Virus record (IMG/VR): IMGVR_UViG_3300011440_000033
Span: 1-42,684 of that record
Direction: 5' to 3' (one strand)
Length of the DNA: 42,684 nt
Source of the DNA: a virus
In this document: positions 24,080 through 33,059 of the stretch, one piece after another
Position numbering within the stretch: the stretch's first letter is position 1
Layout of the letters: each line of letters starts with the position of its first letter
Notes under the pieces: model-generated
What the model saw: the letters and a program-made list of their open reading frames with translations, nothing else
Database searches by the model: none
What the model was told of the DNA's origin: nothing
Position numbers and translations under genes: made by a program

Positions 24080-25312
24080 TCAGAAGGTGGGTTCGGCCAC
24101 CGTTACGGTGACGTGGGCGTTGCGGACCAGCGCCTCCAGGTTGAAGTAGCTCTTGTACCTGGCCTCGATGGCATCGGAGCCGTCCAGGGCCTTGTACAGG
24201 ACCTTGCCGTCATCCTCGTCCCAGGTCCAGTCGTAGCCGATGAACCACTCCAACTCCGCCGTGGTGAGGCCGAAGATCCGAGTGGCCGGGCAGAATCGAT
24301 CGACCAGGAGCACGCCCTGGGCGACTTGCAGGCCCTTCCAGCCGGCCTTCAGGGTCATCTCCCGACCCTCGTACCGCTTCTGGGTCTGCATCTGGCTCGC
24401 CAGCTTACGCCGCTGAACCTGCTCAGAGATCCAGAGGTTCGGGCTGGAGCCGTCGCCGTCCGTCTCGACCTTCTCCTGGGCCTCCTCGAACAGGACCTCG
24501 GAGACCCCGACCGACGAGGAGCCGGCGGTCAGGCCGTTCCACACCGGGTTCGAGGCCGCCGTGATGCCGGCGTAGTTCTGGGTGCCGATCAGGAAGGGCA
24601 GGCCGTTGATCTCGTTCGAGCCCGAGGCGTAGTTACCCTGGCGGAACAGGTAATCGTCGTCAGCCGTGGCGCCGTCGTCGTCCACGGTGATGGTCGGGAC
24701 GCCGTTGGCGCCGACCGCCGTAACCACCATGGCCGCCTCGGAGATCGCACCGGTCCCTGGGGTGACGGCGTCGATGATCTCGTTGACGAAGAACGGCCTG
24801 GTGATGTTGGAAGGCGCCGTCGAACCGAAGTAGTCGACCGTGATGACGTTGGCCGCCGGGGCGCCGTTGACCTGAGCCAACGGACCGTTCGCCAGCACTG
24901 CGTTGATCGTCTGAGCGGTGTTGAACATCTGGCGGGCGAGGTCGTTCTTGACGTCCTTCTCGGCCCCCTTCAGTTCCGACTCCAAAGCCCGAAGAAAGGC
25001 GCCGGTGTCGTTACGGGTGAGGTGCTTCGCCTGGCCCGACACCTTCACGGTGTGGTACATGTAGGCGAGATCGTCACGAGGAGCGATGTACCGCTGGCGG
25101 TCCGCCGTGGGCAGGGCGGCCAGTTCGGCTCGGTTACCCGTCGAGGTCGAGCGCCCGGCGTGCACCGACCAAACCGCTTGGCGGCCGACGATGTCCTCCC
25201 GGTTGAAATGAACCTCGGTCAGAATCGGGTGGCTGTTGTTCAGGGCGTTCCGCAGTCCAGGACCGTAGTTGTCCTTCAGCGCTGCGTCGAAGAATGCGAG
25301 GGACTGGGGCAT
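24080..25312 (-). CDS. Major capsid protein
   Basis: 410 aa, directly downstream of scaffold and portal. N-terminal arm MPQSLAFFDAALKDNYGPGL; an E-loop-like region QAVWSVHAGRSTSTGNRAE; a helical spine (FLRALESELKGAEKDVKNDLARQMF); an inserted acidic beta region (ITVDDDGATADDDYLF); and a C-terminal P-domain-like part (WFIGYDWTWDEDDGKVLYKALDG). This fits an HK97-fold capsid of a short-tailed phage. The upstream sequence has no good ribosome site immediately before this ATG, but a GGGAGG-c-ATG-TAA lies 20-30 nt upstream (see findings). Confidence 0.88.
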   Translation of the reverse strand: MPQSLAFFDAALKDNYGPGLRNALNNSHPILTEVHFNREDIVGRQAVWSVHAGRSTSTGNRAELAALPTADRQRYIAPRDDLAYMYHTVKVSGQAKHLTRNDTGAFLRALESELKGAEKDVKNDLARQMFNTAQTINAVLANGPLAQVNGAPAANVITVDYFGSTAPSNITRPFFVNEIIDAVTPGTGAISEAAMVVTAVGANGVPTITVDDDGATADDDYLFRQGNYASGSNEINGLPFLIGTQNYAGITAASNPVWNGLTAGSSSVGVSEVLFEEAQEKVETDGDGSSPNLWISEQVQRRKLASQMQTQKRYEGREMTLKAGWKGLQVAQGVLLVDRFCPATRIFGLTTAELEWFIGYDWTWDEDDGKVLYKALDGSDAIEARYKSYFNLEALVRNAHVTVTVAEPTF

Positions 25313-25349
25313 GTCCGTGATCGTAGACCACGTTTACATGCCTCCCTGC

Positions 25350-26192
25350 TCAACCTTGCGTTCGGGCCATCTTTCGCACTCTGGCAATCGCCTCGGCGAT
25401 GCTTTGCGCCTCGCCCTCCTGCTCCTGGCCGGACGAGGATGTGCTCGACCGTCCGCCCACATTGGTGGGCAACGAGTCTCGGGTTTGGCGCTTGCCGGCC
25501 AGGTACGCCTCGCTGCCTTTCTGCACGAGAGCCACCGTGTCAGCGTGTCCCCGCATGACGGCCCGGGAGATGTTCTGCGGATCCCAGTCGTCAGGGTGGA
25601 GGTACTGCTGGGCGTTCTGGATGACCAGGTGACGCATCGACTCATCCTTGACACCGAGGTATTCCAGCGTGGACTGCACCGAAGCGGTGGCCGCTGTCTG
25701 GCGCTGTTCCTCGATGGCATTCTCGACCGGCCCCATACTGCGAGCGATCTCCTGCTGGGCGTAATACTGCGCCATCTCCTTGGCCTGAGCGACCGTGAGA
25801 ACCTCACCGTCTTCCAGGTCGGCGTAGGGATCGGGCGGAGCCTGCTCCTCCTCGTCGCCGCCCTCGGTGAACAGGCTGTTGACGAAGTCACGATCGAAAC
25901 CGAGAGCAGCGAGCGACTCGACGGCGACGGCCGTGATGCCCTGCTCGGTCTCGAACGCCTGCATCGCCAGCATGGCGTCGGCAACCGCCTGGCGCCCACC
26001 GAACTCAGCATAGATGTCGTCACTCGCAGCGGACGGCACCGGGAGGGGTTGCCCCGCCGGGGCTTCCTCCCCGGCGGGGACTTCAGTGCCCTCGGTGCCC
26101 TCGGACTCGACCCGAGGGAACTCTTGCGCCTCGGTCTCGGGCGGGGGCGTGTGGGAGTCGGTGACCGACTGGGGGGTATCGTACATGCTCAT
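25350..26192 (-). CDS. Capsid scaffold protein
   Basis: 280 aa, acidic, Glu/Gln/Pro-rich. The disordered N-terminus (SVTDSHTPPPETEAQE) is followed by helical segments (VLTVAQAKEMAQYYAQQEIA) and a basic C-terminal helix, QSIAEAIARVRKMARTQG, as in scaffolds whose C-terminus binds the capsid shell. It lies between portal and capsid, as expected. A protease function is not evident. Confidence 0.82.
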   Translation of the reverse strand: MSMYDTPQSVTDSHTPPPETEAQEFPRVESEGTEGTEVPAGEEAPAGQPLPVPSAASDDIYAEFGGRQAVADAMLAMQAFETEQGITAVAVESLAALGFDRDFVNSLFTEGGDEEEQAPPDPYADLEDGEVLTVAQAKEMAQYYAQQEIARSMGPVENAIEEQRQTAATASVQSTLEYLGVKDESMRHLVIQNAQQYLHPDDWDPQNISRAVMRGHADTVALVQKGSEAYLAGKRQTRDSLPTNVGGRSSTSSSGQEQEGEAQSIAEAIARVRKMARTQG

Positions 26193-26194
26193 GA

Positions 26195-26410
26195 TCAGCC
26201 TTCCTGGTTACGGGCGATGGAGGCGATTGCCCACATCACGGCCTGTTCGAGATTGGTGAACGCCAACGACTTCTCTCGGGAATCCGGGCAGAACTCGTCA
26301 ATCGTCCTCGCCACTTCCTTGGCGACCCTCCGAATCGCCTCGAAGCGAGCGATCACCTCGTGACCCGAGGGCGGATGGTTGGTCAGGTTCTTCTCAACGT
26401 CGTAAGCCAT
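26195..26410 (-). CDS. Acb2/Tad1-like small helical protein, candidate cyclic-nucleotide sponge
   Basis: 71 aa. The signature is NHPPSGHEVIARFEAIRR, then CPDSREKSLAFTNLEQAV, then MWAIASIARNQ. This matches the compact helical hairpin family now called Acb2/Tad1, whose studied members form oligomers that sequester CBASS or Thoeris signalling nucleotides. Genes of this type often sit in phage virion blocks, as here between portal and scaffold, 2 nt from the scaffold ATG. The binding residues of this copy cannot be verified from sequence alone; older annotations would call it hypothetical or capsid-associated. Confidence 0.75.
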   Translation of the reverse strand: MAYDVEKNLTNHPPSGHEVIARFEAIRRVAKEVARTIDEFCPDSREKSLAFTNLEQAVMWAIASIARNQEG

Positions 26411-26425
26411 CGGAATCTCCTTAGA

Positions 26426-28549
26426 TCAGCCGCCCATTGAGGCGGCCTGGTTATCGGCAGGAACACCAGGAACCCTACCCGGCTGCCCGGTGCCCCCAAT
26501 GCCAGCCTGATTATAGATGCCTTCCGACGTGACCGGGGATGGACCCTGGCCGCTAGCAGACATCAGAGGATCTGGCGTGGTGCCGGTCATCGGATCGGTC
26601 ATGTAAGCACCGCTGTTCTGACTCGGAGCGACCGAACCCCGAGCCGATCGCTGACGAACGGCGCCGGCCGCAGCGCCGGCCGTCTCGCCGTACGGCATCG
26701 ACGACTGCGGCATCGGAATGCCGGCCTGCGCCATGACCAGTTCCTCGTGTGCGCCTGCGTGTGCGTCAATGCGAGCCCGCACAGTCTCGGGCAGTTCCTC
26801 GTATTCCTTTGTCTTGCGGAACCGGTTGATCTGGGCCAGGTGGATGGCATGGTCGTCGAACGCCGAGATCTCACAGTCGATGCCCTGAAGGAGCATCCCC
26901 AGTTCCCGCTTCTGCTTGCGCACGTCCAGGTCGGCGTCCCGAGTGATGAAGTCGGTGCCGGGCAGATCGAGGATCTTCAAGAGATCCTGATTCGAGGGAA
27001 TGACGCCCCGGGCGTGCAACTCCAGGCCCAACTGAGCCCGAGCAGCCTTCGAGCGGGGCAGGGCCGACTCGCTGGAAACGTGGACGTCGAACTTGTTACC
27101 GACGTCAGAACCCCGATAACGGAAGACGTCAAGCGCTCCGGCATCCTCGGAGAATACCCGGACGGTGCGCTCCTCGGTCCAGAACTGGCGGGTGAGGAAC
27201 AGGACGTGCTCGCCCACCTCGGCGGTGAAGGCGGCGAGCATGGTGGCCGTGACCGCTAGCTTCGTATCGTCGGCCTCTTGCAGAGCGAGGATGGCAGCGG
27301 CCGGCGTCGAGGCTCCCGCCTGGCCGGCGCTGGCCTCGTTTACACCAGCCCGCTGACCCATCTCGGAATCGGCCCGAGCCATGACTGCTTCCTGCTGCTG
27401 CATCCAGCCGCCGTCCGGGATGAGCCACTTAGGCTCGAAGCCGGAGGGGGCGACGGGAATCATCTCGATCCGGGAGTTGACCCGCTGGGGGTCTATGGAG
27501 CCGGTCGAGTAGACCAGCTTCGGGATAAGCGTGCGTCGCATCGTGGATTCTCGGGAGCGGGCGTCGTTGTAGTCCGCCTGCATTGGGATCAGGTCATCGA
27601 CCCAGGTGCGCCCGTGGGGGGTGCCGAGCGGCGGCAGCCAGTGCATGGGCACGAAGGGCAGCCGCTTGTGGTCGTACGGGAAGTTCTTGCGAGACTCCAG
27701 GATGGTCTCGCCGGCCCAGGTACAAACAAGCCCCTTCTTGGCCGCACGGCCGGGGAGCATCCAAATCTGGTGGACGGAGACCAACTGCTCTGAATCGGAA
27801 TGGTCCTGGCGGTCGGCCATCTGAAGGACGTCGTCCACGAGGGAGCGGCTAGTGGAGTCACCCTCCAGGAGAACACCCCATTCCTCCCAAACGGCTTCTC
27901 GGGACATGACGACGGTGCGCACGGCCCAACGAGCCTTGCTGTGCTTCCGCCCTCCAGGGTCGACAGCCAATTCGTTGGCCGGCACGATCTCCAAATCGAC
28001 CTCGCCCATATGCAGAGCACGCTCGTCCTCCTCGTCGGCCTCGGCCAGGAGGTCGCCGGCATCGGGATCCCAGAAGATGTGAGCGTAGGACCAACCGATG
28101 GCGGCAGGCCAGAACAGGAACTCGGTGAGCCACGGCCGCCAACGAAGGCGGGCCGTCTCGTGCGCCAAGATGCGGGTGGCGACCCTGGCCGCCGAGATAT
28201 CGCTGTCGTCATCGGACACCGGCCGGGCCTCAGGCACGGGGGCGCTCTTGGTCAGCTTGGCGACGATGCGCTCCACCAGACCGCCGATCTTGTTGGCAGT
28301 GATGCGGATGGGGGCGTTGGGGTTGCCGGCCTTGACTGCCGGCTTACGGAAGCGGTTGGCCTTGTTGTCCCAGGTGAGCCACTGGTGACCGAGCACGAAC
28401 GCCAGGTTCAACTTCATGGCGTACTCGGGCATGGGCGCACGCCCGGCCTTGCGCTTCTCCTCCAGCCAGGTAATCAGCGCCTTCTCATCGCTCGGGACGA
28501 CGAACTCGTTCTTGCCCGTCGTGGAACGCAGGAGGTCAAACAGGGCCAT
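26426..28549 (-). CDS. Portal protein
   Basis: 707 aa. Recognisable portal layout: a helical clip/wing domain with IRITANKIGGLVERIVAKLTKSAP; PFVPMHWLPPLGTPHGRTW; SRESTMRRTLIPKLVYSTGSID; a stem helix (PAAAILALQEADDTKLAVTATML); and a Pro/Gly/Met-rich disordered C-terminus (from about 600). Large size and the connector-type neighbours favour a P22-like podovirus portal. A GTGTAAACG element is embedded (GVNE) near residue 402. Confidence 0.88.
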   Translation of the reverse strand: MALFDLLRSTTGKNEFVVPSDEKALITWLEEKRKAGRAPMPEYAMKLNLAFVLGHQWLTWDNKANRFRKPAVKAGNPNAPIRITANKIGGLVERIVAKLTKSAPVPEARPVSDDDSDISAARVATRILAHETARLRWRPWLTEFLFWPAAIGWSYAHIFWDPDAGDLLAEADEEDERALHMGEVDLEIVPANELAVDPGGRKHSKARWAVRTVVMSREAVWEEWGVLLEGDSTSRSLVDDVLQMADRQDHSDSEQLVSVHQIWMLPGRAAKKGLVCTWAGETILESRKNFPYDHKRLPFVPMHWLPPLGTPHGRTWVDDLIPMQADYNDARSRESTMRRTLIPKLVYSTGSIDPQRVNSRIEMIPVAPSGFEPKWLIPDGGWMQQQEAVMARADSEMGQRAGVNEASAGQAGASTPAAAILALQEADDTKLAVTATMLAAFTAEVGEHVLFLTRQFWTEERTVRVFSEDAGALDVFRYRGSDVGNKFDVHVSSESALPRSKAARAQLGLELHARGVIPSNQDLLKILDLPGTDFITRDADLDVRKQKRELGMLLQGIDCEISAFDDHAIHLAQINRFRKTKEYEELPETVRARIDAHAGAHEELVMAQAGIPMPQSSMPYGETAGAAAGAVRQRSARGSVAPSQNSGAYMTDPMTGTTPDPLMSASGQGPSPVTSEGIYNQAGIGGTGQPGRVPGVPADNQAASMGG

Positions 28550-28558
28550 GCCCGGAGA

Positions 28559-28816
28559 CTACTCGTCCTGCTCGTTGTATAGCCCCGTGCCCGTGGCGTC
28601 TGGAAGCCAGTCGTCCTCGGGCTCTGGCAAGTGAGCCGGCATGGCGACGGGGCGAACAGTCCTGTACTCGCTGAGCGAGGATGACTGAAGTCGGTCTTCG
28701 AGGGCGTCGATGCGCTCCTCGGCCGCAATGCGCCGAGACCGCTCAGTGAGGTAGGCAGACAACATCGTGAAGAAGCCAGCTAGCAACCCAGCTAGGGAGG
28801 GGACGAGCGTTTCCAT
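28559..28816 (-). CDS. Small membrane-anchored coiled-coil protein
   Basis: 85 aa. METLVPSLAGLLAGFFTMLSAYL is a membrane helix; ERSRRIAAEERIDALEDRLQ is a short coiled coil; the rest is an acidic Pro-containing tail. The ATG is fixed by a TGATG overlap with the upstream gene. It resembles small portal-adjacent membrane proteins of unknown role. It might interact with the membrane during assembly or lysis. Confidence 0.65.
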   Translation of the reverse strand: METLVPSLAGLLAGFFTMLSAYLTERSRRIAAEERIDALEDRLQSSSLSEYRTVRPVAMPAHLPEPEDDWLPDATGTGLYNEQDE

Positions 28817-29178
28817 CACACTTCCGCCGTGCTCTGCCAGGAAGCCATCGCTCGGCCGAACGTCTCCAGGTCGGCCTTCAACGCAGCGTTCTCGGCTTGG
28901 AGCCGCTCGTTCTCTCGCCGCTCCCAGGCCAGGTCTTCCTGGTACTGGCGCTCGTCGGCGGCCCAGTCCTCGATGAAGTGCCAGCCCATGACGCCGGCCA
29001 TCTCCAGGAGCGAGGCCCGTCCGATGAACAGGATGCCCTCGCCCTCGATGATGACGCCGGTGTCGATGCCGGCAGTCGCCATGCCGGAGATGTAGTCGCC
29101 GTTGCGGGCGTGGCGCCAGTTGGGCTGGTCCATCTTGGTGAACATGCCATTGGACCGAATCAGGGGGAGGTCGGCCAT
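28816..29178 (-). CDS. Hypothetical protein with C-terminal coiled coil
   Basis: 120 aa. The N-terminal half has MDQPNWRHARNGDYISGMATA and a compact beta patch (GVIIEGEGILFIGRASL). The C-terminal half is coiled coil (ERQYQEDLAWERRENERLQA, ENAALKADLETFGRAM). It lies between terminase and portal genes. Not recognised. Confidence 0.72.
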   Translation of the reverse strand: MADLPLIRSNGMFTKMDQPNWRHARNGDYISGMATAGIDTGVIIEGEGILFIGRASLLEMAGVMGWHFIEDWAADERQYQEDLAWERRENERLQAENAALKADLETFGRAMASWQSTAEV

Positions 29179-29188
29179 TTCGGACTCC

Positions 29189-30832
29189 TTAGAGTTGATC
29201 GGGGACGCCTGTGACGGCGTCGACGGGCTCTGCGTTCCTCTGCCGGTGAAGTCTCTCCCACATGGCGTCGGGGCTGTGATCGACAGCGTATCCCTGTTCG
29301 ACGACCCAAGAGCCTTCAGGCTGAGCGTTGGGGTCCGGGAGGTCCTCGGAGTAGGCGTAGGCGTACATCACGGCGTCGGCTCGGTCAGGGCTGTCGAGGC
29401 CCCGCTTGCGCATCTCCGTCTTGGTCTCGATACGGATGGCGCCCTGCGGCGTGATCGAATAGGTCATCTGGGTCAACTGGGCATCCAACTTCGGGTCCCG
29501 CACCATCATCGAAATCTTGCCCCGCTCGAAACGCCGACGTAGCGCCCACCACCAACCGGAACGCTGGTTGAGATAATGGTCTACGACCTTCTTACCTCCC
29601 CGAAAGCCGATGACCTGCGAGGTGGAGAGCATGTGTCCTTGCTTGACAGCCCAACCGTGCAGGCGCTCGAAATCACCGATGGCGCCCGAACCGACGCCGT
29701 CAGCGTCGTAGATGATGTAGGTCGGCCGATAGCGGACGACGAGCGAAGGTAGCGAGGCATTGGGGTCGACCTGTTGGTTCTCGTGGACGAACGACGCCGG
29801 ATCGCCCAAGATCAGGTGGTCGGTCCGGCCGGCGGGAAACGCCTTCAAGGCGAGCAGCGTGTCGCCTTGTCGTACGGCCACGACCGACTCAGACGTACCG
29901 TACGGAGCAAGGTCCACGCCCAGGGCGAAGATCGAGGAAACGTCAGAGTCCCGCTCCTTGGCGGCGTCAACCCAGGCAGGGGCGATCAGGTTGTCCTCGC
30001 CCATGTCCCAGAACTGGGCCAGCACACGGGTGGTCCACTCGTACGAACCCGGCCCCATGCCTTGCGCCTCCAGGTCCATGAGGAACTCGGGCGTGGTGAG
30101 GTTAGAGCCCTCGGGGACGTGCTCGCCGGTGAAGTGCGGCGTGTCGAAGGCCGTGATGCGGATGACGTTTACACGGGGCGACCTAGTCATTTGGGCGGCG
30201 TAGGTCTCGGGCGTGGTCGGGTTGAACACGAGCAGTAGTCGAGTGTCGCCAGTTGCCATGAGGCTGGTGATACCTCTCGCCACGTCCTCGGAGACGGAGG
30301 TGGCTTCGTCGCCGATGATCAGCTTGTGGGCGGCGTGGTAGCCCTGCATCCCCTCCTCCTTCGTGGCGACCTGGCCACGAAGGAAGTGGTTGCCGGCGGA
30401 GTCCTCCAGAAAGGTCTCGACGGGCGCAAGACGTCCCGGAATTTCTACCCCTCTCTCTGCGGCTTCACCGATTGCGAGCCTTATTTCGCCCCACAAGTTG
30501 TCCCGAAGGTGGGTTTCTTTCGAGGAGGTGGTCAGCACCTTGGACCCACGACAACCGCCCTTGGTGCCGGTGGGGTCGCAGGACACGCACGGCGTGCCGG
30601 GGGTGTAGGCGTCGTAGAAGGCCAGGGCGAGGCGGGCTGCCAGGTGGGTCTTACCCGAGGCGTTGCACGACGGCACGGCCACCCGGGCTCGACGAGTGGA
30701 CATAGCGGTAGCAATCTGCTGCTGAATCGACCACAGTTCCCGGCCAGTGGCGGCCTCAACCCAGGATCCCAGGTCGAGCATGCCGAGTTGACGGAGGCGG
30801 TCTCGGGTGGAAACCGTTTCAACGGCGGTCAT
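29189..30832 (-). CDS. terL: Terminase large subunit
   Basis: 547 aa. ATPase: Walker A SCNASGKT (55-62), Walker B LIIGDEAT (D175, E176), coupling motif LLVFNPTTPET. RNase H-like nuclease: VDLAPYG (D307), IIYDADGVG (D376/D378) and DSPDRADAVM (D483/D486). It packages DNA through the portal. An extra Cys-bearing loop PCVSCDPTGTKGGCRG (82-94) sits just after the Walker A helix, which is not usual. The ATG overlaps the fibre gene stop (ATGA). A GTGTAAACG element is embedded at RVNV. Confidence 0.93.
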   Translation of the reverse strand: MTAVETVSTRDRLRQLGMLDLGSWVEAATGRELWSIQQQIATAMSTRRARVAVPSCNASGKTHLAARLALAFYDAYTPGTPCVSCDPTGTKGGCRGSKVLTTSSKETHLRDNLWGEIRLAIGEAAERGVEIPGRLAPVETFLEDSAGNHFLRGQVATKEEGMQGYHAAHKLIIGDEATSVSEDVARGITSLMATGDTRLLLVFNPTTPETYAAQMTRSPRVNVIRITAFDTPHFTGEHVPEGSNLTTPEFLMDLEAQGMGPGSYEWTTRVLAQFWDMGEDNLIAPAWVDAAKERDSDVSSIFALGVDLAPYGTSESVVAVRQGDTLLALKAFPAGRTDHLILGDPASFVHENQQVDPNASLPSLVVRYRPTYIIYDADGVGSGAIGDFERLHGWAVKQGHMLSTSQVIGFRGGKKVVDHYLNQRSGWWWALRRRFERGKISMMVRDPKLDAQLTQMTYSITPQGAIRIETKTEMRKRGLDSPDRADAVMYAYAYSEDLPDPNAQPEGSWVVEQGYAVDHSPDAMWERLHRQRNAEPVDAVTGVPDQL

Positions 30833-31944
30833 AGGCGCACAGTGTAGGAAGCGTTCATCGAGAAGTAATCGACTCCCCCCCCTAGCTGGTAGAAGCTGCC
30901 GTCAGCGAAGGCGGCCAAGAGGCCGTGGGTTTCGGTGCTGCCTGAGCCCGACGACTGGGTCCAGGATTGGTTGCGGGTGAGCCGGCCGATCAGTTCGTCG
31001 GGCAGCGTGAATATGGCGGCCAGGGTGGAGCCGTTGGCTATCACACCTCGGGTCTGGAGTTCGTCGCCGATGAGCCGCCACTCTCCTGGCGTGTAAACGG
31101 CAACGTCCAGATTCTCCCAGCCGTTCTCGAAGACCATCTTCGTCCAGCCGTTGGTACCTGGGGGCGACACGGAGAACCGGATCGTGAACAGGCCGGCGTA
31201 GACGTTGCTGCCGTCGTGGATCCGAATGCCTCCGTCCGGCCGCACCTCCAGCCGACCGTTGACCGCCGGGTTGGTGTCGATGGGGAAGATGAAGCGCTTG
31301 ATCGGCCGGTAGCCCGTGGGGAGGGTGAAGACGTTGGCTGTCGAGCCCACCGTGCCGCCGGTGATTAGCCCCCTGACCTCGACCATGTCGCCGACTCGCC
31401 GGTAAGCAGCAGGCGCCCAGCCGCCACCGAAGTTCGTCCAGGAATTCTCGAAGGCGGTCACGGCCTTCCAGCCGGCGGATCCGTCCGCAGCGACGGAGAA
31501 GCGGGCCATGACATCGGAGTAGTACGGGGCGCCGCCTCGTTGGACACTGATCGTTCCGTCCGAGAGGACATTGAGCCGAGCGTGTGTGGGGCCAGAAGCG
31601 TCCTCGGGGTACAGGTGGTGCCCTACGGGGCGGTAGCCGGGCGGTAGCGTGAAAGCCGTGGCGGAATCCGTGCCATTCTTCATAGTCCCCCTAATCTCGA
31701 CGACATCACCAATGCGCCGATACTGCGCCTCTTGATAGTAGTCCAAGCTGTAGTTCACCCACGAGTTGGTGAAGTAGTTCGTTGGCGTCGAGACTTGGCT
31801 CCACCTTATGTCCTTCTCCCGGAGAAGTAATTGGCGGTCACGTTCCAACAACGTGTTCTTGATCGTCTGGAGGTTCTGAGCAATCTGGGACTGGGCTACA
31901 CCGTCAACGCCCGTCAGGTAGGGGAAGGGGACTCGTTCTCTCAC
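30829..31944 (-). CDS. Tail fibre/receptor-binding protein, paralogue B
   Basis: 371 aa. The start is GTG at 31944 overlapping the TGA of paralogue A (GTGA), which aligns the two N-termini (RERVPFPYLTG versus GPAVPFPYVQG). A short coiled coil precedes three related beta modules: NSWVNYSLDYYQEAQYRRIGD, NSWTNFGGGWAPAAYRRVGD and NGWENLDVAVYTPGEWRLIGD. Each continues as ...VEVRG...GT...FTLP.GYRP. Such modules resemble carbohydrate-binding or trimeric fibre tips. A 50-bp stretch (31352-31401) is identical to 32443-32492. A GTGTAAACG element is embedded at VYT. Confidence 0.8.
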   Translation of the reverse strand: MRERVPFPYLTGVDGVAQSQIAQNLQTIKNTLLERDRQLLLREKDIRWSQVSTPTNYFTNSWVNYSLDYYQEAQYRRIGDVVEIRGTMKNGTDSATAFTLPPGYRPVGHHLYPEDASGPTHARLNVLSDGTISVQRGGAPYYSDVMARFSVAADGSAGWKAVTAFENSWTNFGGGWAPAAYRRVGDMVEVRGLITGGTVGSTANVFTLPTGYRPIKRFIFPIDTNPAVNGRLEVRPDGGIRIHDGSNVYAGLFTIRFSVSPPGTNGWTKMVFENGWENLDVAVYTPGEWRLIGDELQTRGVIANGSTLAAIFTLPDELIGRLTRNQSWTQSSGSGSTETHGLLAAFADGSFYQLGGGVDYFSMNASYTVRL

Positions 31945-33050
31945 GGCAACACCGAGAAGTGCATTCCGCTCAGCGTCAGGTATGTAGACGTGCCAGCCAA
32001 CAAGGAGACTTGACCGTCCGAGGTAATGTCGACTCTGGCGTGGGCATTCGTAGCGTCGACGCACCAGAGATGTTCACGACAGGGGCGGTGACCCTCCGGC
32101 AAGGTGAAGATAGTACCGCTGCCGCCGGCTACCAATCCTCGTAGTTGAACTTCATCTCCGACAAGTCGGTACTCCGCAGGGACGTACAACGAGACGTCGT
32201 AGTTGCTCCAGCCGCTACCAAAGATCACCTTTGTCCAGCCTTCTGTTCCCGTAGGAGACACGGAGAAACGCATAGTAAACAAACCGTAGTAGCTATTACT
32301 GCCGGAAACAGGAATAACATCGCCGTCGGCTTCAACCGTTAGTTCCCCATGTCCAAACGTAACTGCTGAACTATCAGCCGAGAAATGAACAGTCTTAGTC
32401 GGTCTATACCCAGTAGGCAACGTGAAAGCCGCCACATTTAGAGTGCCGCCGGTGATTAGCCCCCTGACCTCGACCATGTCGCCGACTCGCCGATAGGCAG
32501 CAGGCGCATAGCCTCCGCCGAAGTTCACCCACGAGTTCTTGAACCCGATCCCACCAGACACGGCGGTCCACCCCTCGACCCCAACCTCTGATACAGACCA
32601 TCGGGCATGGATGTCGGTATAGGCGTTCGCAGGCACTCTCGGAATGATCTGTCCGTCACTCTGGGCGTCGACACGCCCGTGCGCATTAGCGTTGGAATCG
32701 GTCGGGAACAGGTGGTGACCGCCGCCGGGTCGGAACCCTACGGGCAACGTGAGGGCCGCAGAACCGATGGTGCCGCTCTTTATCATGCCCCGCAACTCGA
32801 CAACATCACCAATGCGCCGATACTGCGCCTCTTGGTGGTACCCGATGCTGTAGTTCACCCATGAGTTGGTGAAGTAGTTCGTTGGCGTCGAGACCTCGGT
32901 GAAGTTCACACCTGCGTCGATGCGATCCGCCCGGCGCTGGAGGGCGTCGAGGTCATTCATGATGTCGGCGAAGTCTTGGGCCAACTCATCCTGGGGCTGG
33001 GGCTCCAAACCCTGGACGTAAGGGAAGGGAACTGCCGGACCGACTGCCAT
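31941..33050 (-). CDS. Tail fibre/receptor-binding protein, paralogue A
   Basis: 369 aa. An N-terminal virion-attachment-type segment with a coiled coil (DELAQDFADIMNDLDALQRR) is followed by three beta modules at about 62-160, 171-265 and 275-369. Each has an RRxGD-VE-RG-x-GT-FTLP-GxRP core and a later ARxSV or MRFSV strand. The same layout as paralogue B implies gene duplication. Two host-binding variants made in one coupled unit could broaden receptor range or form a hetero-trimer. Confidence 0.8.
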   Translation of the reverse strand: MAVGPAVPFPYVQGLEPQPQDELAQDFADIMNDLDALQRRADRIDAGVNFTEVSTPTNYFTNSWVNYSIGYHQEAQYRRIGDVVELRGMIKSGTIGSAALTLPVGFRPGGGHHLFPTDSNANAHGRVDAQSDGQIIPRVPANAYTDIHARWSVSEVGVEGWTAVSGGIGFKNSWVNFGGGYAPAAYRRVGDMVEVRGLITGGTLNVAAFTLPTGYRPTKTVHFSADSSAVTFGHGELTVEADGDVIPVSGSNSYYGLFTMRFSVSPTGTEGWTKVIFGSGWSNYDVSLYVPAEYRLVGDEVQLRGLVAGGSGTIFTLPEGHRPCREHLWCVDATNAHARVDITSDGQVSLLAGTSTYLTLSGMHFSVLP

Positions 33051-33059
33051 GGCCCGACC

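Noticed and set aside
23510-25558. Very long plus-strand open frame (over 600 codons) opposite the capsid and secreted genes
   Set aside because: Arg/Gly/His/Val-rich shadow composition, no ribosome site, and opposite well-supported minus-strand genes; long antisense frames are expected in GC-rich DNA.
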